From Azovibrio restrictus (GTDB lineage Bacteria > Pseudomonadota > Gammaproteobacteria > Burkholderiales > Rhodocyclaceae), in contig QKDJ01000003.1 in assembly GCA_003252145.1 (NCBI GenBank), positions 1 to 5,615 of the forward strand: a stretch of 5,615 nucleotides of DNA. Reading direction: 5' to 3'. Below are positions 1-5,615 of this stretch, piece after piece. Numbering within the stretch: the stretch's first letter is position 1; every line of letters begins with the position of its first letter. The position numbers and the translations under genes were made by a program. The notes beneath the pieces are model-generated. The model saw nothing but the letters and a program-made list of their open reading frames with translations, was not told the origin of the DNA and did not search any database.

Positions 1-238
1 GGGCATAGATCAGCATGGAACCGTGCCCGTTGGAGAGCACGAAGCGATCCCGGTCGGCCCACTTAGGGTTGGCCGGATTGTGCTTCAGGTTGCGGCGCCA
101 CAGCACTTCGGCGATTTCCGCCATCCCCATGGGGGCGCCCGGGTGGCCGGAATTGGCCTTCTGTACGGCATCCATGGCCAGGGCGCGAATGGCGCCAGTC
201 AAGGGATTGAAGGAAACCTGAGGAGTACTTGCGCTCAT
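1..238 (-). CDS. tkt: Transketolase, N-terminal part (cut by left window edge)
   Basis: Transketolase is a cytosolic thiamine-diphosphate enzyme that moves two-carbon ketol units between sugar phosphates in the pentose phosphate pathway and the Calvin cycle. Read on the minus strand from the ATG at 238-236, 79 codons are visible, about one eighth of the usual 650-670 residues. The protein begins [20 protein letters not shown]. The family signatures SGHPGAPMG (residues 30-38) and [11 protein letters not shown] (68-78) are both present. H32 and H72 fit the two conserved active-site/cofactor histidines, and their 40-residue spacing equals that of E. coli TktA (H26, H66). The start matches the usual N-terminus; a weak AACAGG Shine-Dalgarno-like stretch precedes it. 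The gene diverges from the signalling genes to its right, with 220 bp between the starts. No frameshift or stop is seen in the visible part. Family assignment is very secure; whether the symbol is tkt, tktA or cbbT cannot be decided here. Confidence 0.95.
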   Translation of the reverse strand, partial: MSASTPQVSFNPLTGAIRALAMDAVQKANSGHPGAPMGMAEIAEVLWRRNLKHNPANPKWADRDRFVLSNGHGSMLIYA

Positions 239-272
239 GAAAAACCTGTTGCCTGGCGATGGAAAGGGCTGA

Positions 273-278
273 ATTATC
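273..278 (-). promoter_or_regulatory. Possible -10 element of the tkt promoter (weak)
   Basis: On the minus strand this hexamer reads GATAAT, five of six matches to the sigma-70 consensus TATAAT, and lies about 35 bp upstream of the transketolase ATG. At the expected 16-18 bp spacing there is only C/A-rich sequence (CCCAAA / ACCCAA), which resembles no good -35 box. If it is a promoter it would depend on an activator or be driven mainly by the -10. This is a sequence-pattern guess only. Confidence 0.22.
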
Positions 279-288
279 GGCGAAAACA

Positions 289-313
289 GGGGTTTTTGGG
301 TAGGGGTAGAGGG
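289..313 (+). other. G-quadruplex motif upstream of tkt
   Basis: Four G-runs of 4, 3, 4 and 3 bases are separated by loops of 5, 2 and 4 bases (runs at 289-292, 298-300, 303-306, 311-313). This satisfies the usual G3+N1-7 rule for an intramolecular G-quadruplex. The G-rich strand is the template strand for tkt transcription, and the motif lies 51-75 bp upstream of the tkt start, partly where a -35 box would sit relative to the GATAAT at 273-278. The motif is directly visible; folding and any regulatory effect are inference. Confidence 0.45.
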
Positions 314-447
314 ATTCCACTCTGGCGAAACCTCCTCAGCCCCTCACGATCAAAGAACCAGAAAAAACGCCATGCAGCACCGACCAAGGACTCATGCCAG
401 CATCAACAGGGCAGCCCGACTATCGCTTTGGTAAGATACAGGTCCCC

Positions 448-452
448 GGGAG
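448..452 (+). promoter_or_regulatory. Ribosome binding site of the HDOD-REC-GGDEF gene
   Basis: GGGAG sits six bases before the ATG at 459, ordinary Shine-Dalgarno spacing. An in-frame TAA at 432-434 closes the reading frame upstream, and no other ATG, GTG or TTG codon lies between it and 459. This fixes the start. Confidence 0.7.
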
Positions 453-458
453 TTCTCC

Positions 459-2315
459 ATGACCGATCAGACGCCCTTACATATCCGCTTGCAACAGCAG
501 AATTTGCTGCCCTCTCCCCGAGGCCCTGCCCTCGCCGTTTTGCGCCTGTGCCAAAAGGAAAGTACCAGCCTTGAGGACATGGCCCACGCCATTTCCGCCG
601 ACCCGGTACTGACCGGACAACTGCTCAAGGCCGCCAATGCCGTGCGCCCGGTGGGCCAACGACCTATCGCCTCCCTGCGCGATGCGGTGCGCTTACTGGG
701 TTTTTCTGCCGTTCGAGGCCTGGCCCTGGGTTTCTGCCTGCTCGGCGAGCACCGCCAGGGGCCCTGCAAGAATTTCGATTACAAGACCTACTGGTCTGGC
801 TGCCTGTTACGGGGGCTGGCGCTTCAAGCCATCTGCCAGCAAGTACGCGCCATTCCCGTGGAGGAGGCCTTCAGCCTGGGCCTCCTGGTGCGCATCGGCG
901 ACCTGGCCCTGGCCAGTGCCTTCCCCGAGGCCTACGGCCCTCTGAATGCCCTGCCCTCAGAACAACGGGCCCTGCTCGAACAGGAGCAATTCGGCCAGAA
1001 CGCCAGTGCCCTGGCCGCAGCCATGCTGACAGACTGGGGCATCCCGGAAATCATGACGGAACCCGTGGCCTGGCAGGACCTGCCCGACGACGCCCCTTTC
1101 CGGGATGGCAGTCGCCCCTGGAGCCTGATGCAATCCATCAAGCTGGCTTCCGCCATCGTCCAGGTCTGTCAGGCGGAACCCGCTGCCCGGCGTGCCATGG
1201 TCGCCGGGCTGATGATGCAGGGGGCACGGATCTCCATCCCTCCTGAACACCTGCCCGAACTGGTGGATCGGCTGGTAGGCGAGTGGAAGGATTGGGCCGG
1301 CCTGTTTGAAGTTCCCGCTGGCGAGCTACCGCCCTTCGCCCAGATTCTGCGCCCCCCCGAACTGATCCAAACCGGGGGCGACCCCATGCTGGAAACCGGG
1401 GGCAAGGAGCTCTTGCGAGTGCTGGTCGTCGATGACGAAGCCAGTCTCCGGGGCTTCCTGCGCGCCCTGTTGGAGCAACTGGGTTTCGAGGTTCAGGATG
1501 CTTCCGATGGACGCACAGCCCTCGCCATTGCCGAGCAATGGCACCCGGATCTGGTGGTTTCCGACTGGCTGATGCCCGGCATGGATGGCCTGGAACTGAC
1601 TCGCACCCTGCGCCAGACCGACGAGGGCAAGGCCACCTTCATTTTGCTGCTGACCCAGCTTTCCGATGATGACAAGCTGGTAGAGGCCTTCACGGCCGGC
1701 GTAGACGACTTCATTGGCAAACCCTTGAAGCCCCGGGTATTTGCCGCCCGACTGCGGGCCGCCCGGCGCGTCATCACCCTGCGCAAGGAGATCGAGCAGG
1801 ACCGCCTGAGTTTCCAACGTTGTGCCGCTGACTTTGCCGCCACTCACCGGCGGCTGCAGGACATGGCCCACACGGACCCCCTGACCGGTCTGCCCCACCG
1901 CCAACAAGGCATCACCATGCTGCACCAGGCGGTCAATCAGGCCCGCCAGGATCATTCGCCTCTGAGCTGCATCCTGCTGACCCTGCCCTCTCTGGGCCCC
2001 ATCAATCATCAGCATGGCCGCCAGGCCGGTGACCGCCTGCTGCTCCAGGTGGCCCAGATGCTCAAGGCCGGGCTCCGCCCCGGGGATCGCCTGAGCCGCT
2101 ACGGTGATCGCAGCTTCCTGGTGTGCTGCCCCAATACCCAGCCGGACCAGGCCACCCTGGCCGCCCGGCGCATGGAAAGCATCATCGGCAAACACTGTGA
2201 ACCTCTGACCCTGCGCCCCAAGGTACGCACCTGCGCCCTGGAGGCCCACGTCACCAATGAGGATGCTTTCCTGGACCAGCTGGAACACACCCCTCATCTG
2301 GAGGCTGGCGGCTAA
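459..2315 (+). CDS. HDOD - response-regulator receiver - degenerate GGDEF signalling protein
   Basis: This is a 618-residue cytosolic signalling protein with no signal peptide or membrane segment. Residues about 10-215 form an HDOD domain (ISADPVLTGQLLKAAN at 45-60, SLRDAVRLLGFSAVRGLALG at 72-91). Where true HD hydrolases have HD, it has V144-R145 (GLLVRIGDLAL), as expected for this non-catalytic family. Residues about 319-440 are a receiver domain with a complete phosphorylation site: D325, D326, phospho-acceptor D369, T399 and K421. A short linker (441-468) leads to a GGDEF-like domain (about 469-615) that starts with DPLTGLPHR (473-481). There the signature reads G549-D-R-S-F553 instead of GGDEF, and the metal-binding DxD is replaced by TLP (508-510), so cyclase activity is very unlikely. 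The RxxD inhibitory site is kept (R540-P-G-D543) at the correct distance. It is therefore probably a c-di-GMP-binding or protein-interaction output controlled by phosphorylation, which is inference. It is followed three bases later by a c-di-GMP enzyme gene. No partner histidine kinase is visible. Confidence 0.93.
   Translation: MTDQTPLHIRLQQQNLLPSPRGPALAVLRLCQKESTSLEDMAHAISADPVLTGQLLKAANAVRPVGQRPIASLRDAVRLLGFSAVRGLALGFCLLGEHRQGPCKNFDYKTYWSGCLLRGLALQAICQQVRAIPVEEAFSLGLLVRIGDLALASAFPEAYGPLNALPSEQRALLEQEQFGQNASALAAAMLTDWGIPEIMTEPVAWQDLPDDAPFRDGSRPWSLMQSIKLASAIVQVCQAEPAARRAMVAGLMMQGARISIPPEHLPELVDRLVGEWKDWAGLFEVPAGELPPFAQILRPPELIQTGGDPMLETGGKELLRVLVVDDEASLRGFLRALLEQLGFEVQDASDGRTALAIAEQWHPDLVVSDWLMPGMDGLELTRTLRQTDEGKATFILLLTQLSDDDKLVEAFTAGVDDFIGKPLKPRVFAARLRAARRVITLRKEIEQDRLSFQRCAADFAATHRRLQDMAHTDPLTGLPHRQQGITMLHQAVNQARQDHSPLSCILLTLPSLGPINHQHGRQAGDRLLLQVAQMLKAGLRPGDRLSRYGDRSFLVCCPNTQPDQATLAARRMESIIGKHCEPLTLRPKVRTCALEAHVTNEDAFLDQLEHTPHLEAGG
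2300..2304 (+). promoter_or_regulatory. Ribosome binding site for the downstream gene, inside the HDOD gene
   Basis: GGAGG, the strongest Shine-Dalgarno match near the second gene's start, lies in the last codons of the upstream gene, with 14 bases between it and the ATG at 2319. That is longer than the usual 5-9. A poorer GGCGG at 2307-2311 has a spacing of seven. With the upstream stop only three bases before the ATG, translation is probably helped by ribosomes finishing the first gene. Confidence 0.45.
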
Positions 2316-2318
2316 TCC

Positions 2319-5300
2319 ATGGGCATCTCCCGGCGCCTCTCCCAATCTCTCCTGCTCCTCTTTCTGGGGAGCATGGCTCTGCCTGCCCTGGCGGTCACCG
2401 AAGTGACCCTGGCCGTACTGGCCTTCCGGGACAAGGCAGATACCGAGCGGCAATGGCAAGCAACGGCTGATTACCTGAGTACCGTCCACCCGGATTACCA
2501 CTTCCGGGTAGTGGCCCAGACCGTGCCAGAGATGCAGCAGAACTACCAGGGCCTGGCGCCGGATTTCGTCCTGGCCCAACCCACCCTCTACATCGAATTG
2601 CACCAGAAGGAACCCATGGTCCGGCTGGCAACCCTGATGGGCCCAGGCGAACAAGGTGACCGGTTTGGCGGGGTCATTCTGGTGGCGGCCAACCGTCTGG
2701 ACCTGAAAACCCTGAAAGACCTGAAGAACCGCAAGCTGGCCGCCATCAATCCCAGCTCCCTCGGGGCTTACCAGGCCCAGGCCCACGCCCTCTTCCAGGC
2801 CGGTCTGGATATCCATTCGGATGTGGACGTAATTTTCACCGGGCCGCCCCAGGACAACAGCGTGGCCCAGTTGCTGCAAGGCAAGGTGGATGCAGCCTTC
2901 GTACGCACCGGGGTTTACGAGGCCATGCAACGGGAAGGCAAACTCAAGCCCGGTCAGGTGAAGGTATTAGCCCCCCGCCAGGAACCGGGTTTCCATCAGG
3001 CCCTGTCCACCCGCCTGTACCCGGAATGGCCCTTCGCTGCCCGCCTTCAGGTGCCGGAACCCCTGCAAAAAAGCGTGGCCCGGGCACTGCTCGCGCTGCC
3101 TGCAGACAGCCTTGCCGCCCGAGAGGGGCGCTACCGGGGCTGGACCCTGGCCGGCGATTACCAGCCCCTGCGGGAAATGCTGGAAGACCTGGAGCTCCCC
3201 CCCTACGACCAGCGCCGTTTCACCCTGGAAGACATGTGGAAACGCTACGGCTTATGGCTGCTCTTTGCCAGCATGGCAGCCTTGGGCATTCTCGCCCTGA
3301 TGCTGACCCGCATGCGGCGCCTCAACCAGCAACTGTCCCTGGAAACCGCCCATAACCGGACCTACGTGAAGGAACTGGAGGCCGAACAGCGCTTATTCGC
3401 TGAAGGCCCGGTGGCCGTGTTGATCTGGCAGGTGGCCGATGGCTGGCCGGTGCTATCGGCCTCGGCCAACGCGGCCGATGTTTTGGGCATTGCCGAATCC
3501 CGCCTGCGGGCTCCCGGCTTCCGCTACATCGATCTGGTGCACCCGGAAGAAGTATCCCGTCGCGAGCATGAGACAGCGCAGTTTCTGGCTGGCAAACAGC
3601 AGCACTGGCAGCAAAGTTACCGGATTCGCGACGACCTGGGCCGGGAACGCTGGATCAGCGATTTCACCATCGCGGAACGGGATGAGCACGGCCGCATCTA
3701 CCGGCTGCGGGGCTATCTGCTGGACGACACGGAACGGCAATCCCTGGAACGTCGGATGAAGCTTCTGGCCAGTGTGTTCGACAACGCCCAGGAAGGCATC
3801 ATCCTCACCGATACCGACGGCACCATCCTGGAAGTCAATCGCAGCTTCTGCAGCATCACCGGGCACGCTCGCCTCGAGGTTCTGGGACAAAACCCGCGCA
3901 TGCTCAGCTCCGGCCGCCATCCCAAGGTGTTTTACGCCACCATGTGGGACGCCCTGGTCCGGGATGGCGCCTGGCAGGGAGAAATCTGGAACAAGCGCAG
4001 GAACGGGGACATTTTCCCGGAGCTGCTGTCCATCACGGCCGTCAGCGACGACCAAGGGGTTGTCACGCACTATATCGGCGTGTTCACCGACATTTCCGAC
4101 ATCAAGCAACAACAGCAGAAGATCGAGCACCTGGCCCATTACGATGTGCTCACCGGCCTGCCCAACCGGGTTTTGCTGGCAGACCGGCTGCAGATGGCCC
4201 TGGCCCAGGCTAGACGGGAACAGGAACAACTGGCCATCGCCTACCTGGACCTGGACGGCTTCAAGCCGGTCAACGACACCTATGGCCACAATGTGGGCGA
4301 TATGCTGCTCAACCGCCTGGCCAAACGGCTCTCGGGCATCCTGCGGGAAACCGACACGGTGGCCCGTCTGGGGGGTGATGAATTCGTGCTGGTGCTGGGC
4401 GGTAGCCGGGACCGGAGTGACTACCTGGCAACCCTGGATCGCATTCAGGCTCAACTGGCCGAACCCTGTCCCCTGCCCGAAGTGACCGTCACCCTGTCAG
4501 CCAGTATCGGCGTCACCTTCTTCCCCGATGACGACTCGGACCCGGATGCCCTGCTCCGTCACGCGGATCAAGCCATGTACCGAGCCAAGCAGACCGGCCG
4601 TAATCGGTATCACATTTTTGAAGTCAAGGAAGAGCTGGAATCCAGCCAGCGTAGTGAAAACCAGGCCCGCATCCGCCAGGCCCTGGAGCGCGATGAACTG
4701 CTGCTGTACTACCAACCCCAGGTGGATATGCGCCGAGGCCAGGTCCTGGGCATGGAAGCCCTGATCCGCTGGCAACACCCGGAACGGGGTCTGCTGTCTC
4801 CGGCGGAGTTCCTGCCGCTGCTGAGCAACACGGATCTGGAGCTGGAGGTGGGCGAGTGGGTGATCCGCACGGCACTGGCCCAGCAGGAGACATGGCGAGC
4901 CGCCGGTCTGGACTTCAGTGTGAGCGTGAATATCGCCGCCTCCCACCTGCTCTCCCCGGGCTTCCTGCCCTACCTGACCGGACAACTGCAGGCTCATCCG
5001 AATCTGGCTCCCGATGCCCTGGAACTGGAACTGCTGGAGTCCGCCGCCCTGGCCGACATCAACGAAGTGGCCCAGGTGCTCCACGCCTGCCGCAGGCTGG
5101 GTATTCGGGTTGCCCTGGACGACTTCGGTACCGGCTATTCGTCCCTGGCCTATTTGCGCCGACTGCCCGCCGACCTGCTCAAGGTGGACCAAAGTTTCGT
5201 GCGCGACATGCTGCATGACCCGGAAGACCTGGCCATCGTCGAAGGTATTGTGGGGCTGGCCCAGGTCTTTGGTCGCAAGGTTATCGCCGAAGGGGTGGAA

Positions 5301-5615
5301 AGCACCTCCCACGGCATCATGCTCCTGCACATGGGCTGTGACCTGGCCCAGGGGTATGGCATTGCCCGCCCCATGGCCGCCGAAGATGTGGCCTCCTGGG
5401 TGCATGTCTGGCAGCCCGACCCGGCCTGGATCACGGCAGCAGGGCTGGAACTGGAACGGGCTCACCTGCCCCTGTTGCTAATGGAAGTAGAGCATCGGCA
5501 TTGGGTGGATCAGTTGCTGGCCGCCCTGCGTGCCAAACCCGGTTCCCTGCCCCACCTGCCGCCCCTGGACGAAACGGAATGCACCTTCGGGCGCTGGTAT
5601 GCCCGAACCCATGCA
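2319..5615 (+). CDS. Membrane c-di-GMP synthase/phosphodiesterase: PhnD-like sensor - TM - PAS - PAS - GGDEF - EAL - CZB (3' end outside window)
   Basis: This frame stays open for 1099 codons to the window edge, so the C-terminus is missing. Residues 1-25 are a signal peptide (RR, then a leucine-rich core, ALA|V cleavage). Residues about 27-300 resemble PhnD/TtrS-type periplasmic binding domains (DFVLAQPTLY 82-91, FGGVI 116-120, NPSSLGAYQ 144-152). A single transmembrane helix spans about 311-330, followed by a basic, possibly coiled-coil linker. PAS domains lie at about 358-472 and 483-600. GGDEF (about 605-765) is intact: DVLTGLPNR 609-617, metal-site D644, GGDEF 685-689, and I-site R676-E-T-D679. 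EAL (about 785-1030) keeps E813 (of EAL), N871, E904, D934-D935, K955, E991 and Q1011, the residues expected for metal binding and catalysis. The tail has H1059-R-H-W1062 and C1088-T-F-G-R-W1093, the start of a CZB zinc-binding domain. It probably both makes and degrades c-di-GMP at the inner membrane; the net direction and ligand are unknown. The start follows the upstream TAA by three bases. ATG at residue 19 would lose the signal peptide and is unlikely. Confidence 0.93.
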   Translation, partial: MGISRRLSQSLLLLFLGSMALPALAVTEVTLAVLAFRDKADTERQWQATADYLSTVHPDYHFRVVAQTVPEMQQNYQGLAPDFVLAQPTLYIELHQKEPMVRLATLMGPGEQGDRFGGVILVAANRLDLKTLKDLKNRKLAAINPSSLGAYQAQAHALFQAGLDIHSDVDVIFTGPPQDNSVAQLLQGKVDAAFVRTGVYEAMQREGKLKPGQVKVLAPRQEPGFHQALSTRLYPEWPFAARLQVPEPLQKSVARALLALPADSLAAREGRYRGWTLAGDYQPLREMLEDLELPPYDQRRFTLEDMWKRYGLWLLFASMAALGILALMLTRMRRLNQQLSLETAHNRTYVKELEAEQRLFAEGPVAVLIWQVADGWPVLSASANAADVLGIAESRLRAPGFRYIDLVHPEEVSRREHETAQFLAGKQQHWQQSYRIRDDLGRERWISDFTIAERDEHGRIYRLRGYLLDDTERQSLERRMKLLASVFDNAQEGIILTDTDGTILEVNRSFCSITGHARLEVLGQNPRMLSSGRHPKVFYATMWDALVRDGAWQGEIWNKRRNGDIFPELLSITAVSDDQGVVTHYIGVFTDISDIKQQQQKIEHLAHYDVLTGLPNRVLLADRLQMALAQARREQEQLAIAYLDLDGFKPVNDTYGHNVGDMLLNRLAKRLSGILRETDTVARLGGDEFVLVLGGSRDRSDYLATLDRIQAQLAEPCPLPEVTVTLSASIGVTFFPDDDSDPDALLRHADQAMYRAKQTGRNRYHIFEVKEELESSQRSENQARIRQALERDELLLYYQPQVDMRRGQVLGMEALIRWQHPERGLLSPAEFLPLLSNTDLELEVGEWVIRTALAQQETWRAAGLDFSVSVNIAASHLLSPGFLPYLTGQLQAHPNLAPDALELELLESAALADINEVAQVLHACRRLGIRVALDDFGTGYSSLAYLRRLPADLLKVDQSFVRDMLHDPEDLAIVEGIVGLAQVFGRKVIAEGVESTSHGIMLLHMGCDLAQGYGIARPMAAEDVASWVHVWQPDPAWITAAGLELERAHLPLLLMEVEHRHWVDQLLAALRAKPGSLPHLPPLDETECTFGRWYARTHA

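Larger units (their letters stand above)
239..458. other. Divergent intergenic region between tkt and the HDOD gene
   Basis: This 220-bp gap separates two divergent start codons and must hold the regulatory sequences of both. I see no convincing gene or RNA in it. For the minus-strand gene, the best -10-like hexamer is GATAAT (273-278 on the complement), but no good -35 lies 16-18 bp upstream of it. For the plus-strand gene, TAAGAT at 432-437 matches four of six -10 positions, again without a clear -35. The region carries a G-rich run of four G-tracts, listed separately. No confident sigma-54 element, operator palindrome, riboswitch or terminator hairpin was recognised. Confidence 0.7.

Noticed and set aside
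379..398. A sigma-54-like element on the minus strand (CTGGCATG followed by TTGG)
   Set aside because: The -24 half looks good, but the -12 half is off by one base and lacks the GC dinucleotide at the required spacing.
23..574. A 183-codon plus-strand open frame crossing the intergenic region
   Set aside because: It overlaps the transketolase start antisense and the HDOD gene in another frame. It has no recognisable motif and no Shine-Dalgarno worth noting.
2373..2375. Alternative start (ATG at residue 19) for the large c-di-GMP enzyme
   Set aside because: It would remove the basic and hydrophobic parts of the signal peptide that the periplasmic domain needs, and no Shine-Dalgarno at the right spacing stands out.
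1326..2930. A 534-codon open frame on the minus strand
   Set aside because: It runs antisense across the junction of two well-supported plus-strand genes. Its product shows no recognisable domain and is rich in G and Q. Long antisense frames are expected in GC-rich genes with strong third-position bias.
3453..4454. A 333-codon open frame on the minus strand
   Set aside because: It is antisense to the TM/PAS/GGDEF coding region, whose motifs are unambiguous. No recognisable family.
4497..5465. A 322-codon open frame on the minus strand
   Set aside because: It is antisense to the GGDEF/EAL coding region, with the low-complexity composition of a shadow frame.

Overview
The window is GC-rich, compactly coded bacterial DNA. 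It holds the start of a transketolase gene on the minus strand and, divergent from it, two tightly linked plus-strand genes for cyclic-di-GMP signalling. The domain repertoire (HDOD-REC-GGDEF, and a PhnD-like/PAS/GGDEF/EAL protein) and the transketolase N-terminus suggest a Gram-negative proteobacterium. A betaproteobacterium of the Rhodocyclales/Azoarcus type is my best guess. That placement is inference from family resemblance; no rRNA or other marker gene is present.

Layout. Positions 1-238 (minus) encode the first 79 residues of transketolase, cut off by the left edge. Positions 239-458 are a 220-bp divergent intergenic region with a clear four-run G-quadruplex motif (289-313, plus strand) and only weak promoter-like elements. 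Positions 459-2315 (plus) encode a 618-residue cytosolic protein, HDOD - receiver - degenerate GGDEF. Its receiver keeps all the phosphorylation residues. Its GGDEF domain has lost the catalytic motif but kept the RxxD product-binding site. Positions 2319-5615 (plus) are an open reading frame of at least 1099 residues that runs off the right edge. It reads: signal peptide, PhnD-like periplasmic ligand-binding domain, one transmembrane helix, two PAS domains, an apparently active GGDEF with I-site, an apparently active EAL, and the beginning of a CZB zinc-binding domain.

How the parts fit (inference). The two plus-strand genes are in the same frame, separated by one stop codon and one extra codon, and are probably co-transcribed and co-translated. 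The large membrane protein would make or break down c-di-GMP in response to a periplasmic ligand, PAS signals and perhaps zinc. The first protein could be a phosphorylation-controlled effector that reads c-di-GMP through its retained I-site. No histidine kinase is visible to phosphorylate its receiver. The transketolase gene is a neighbour with no evident functional link.
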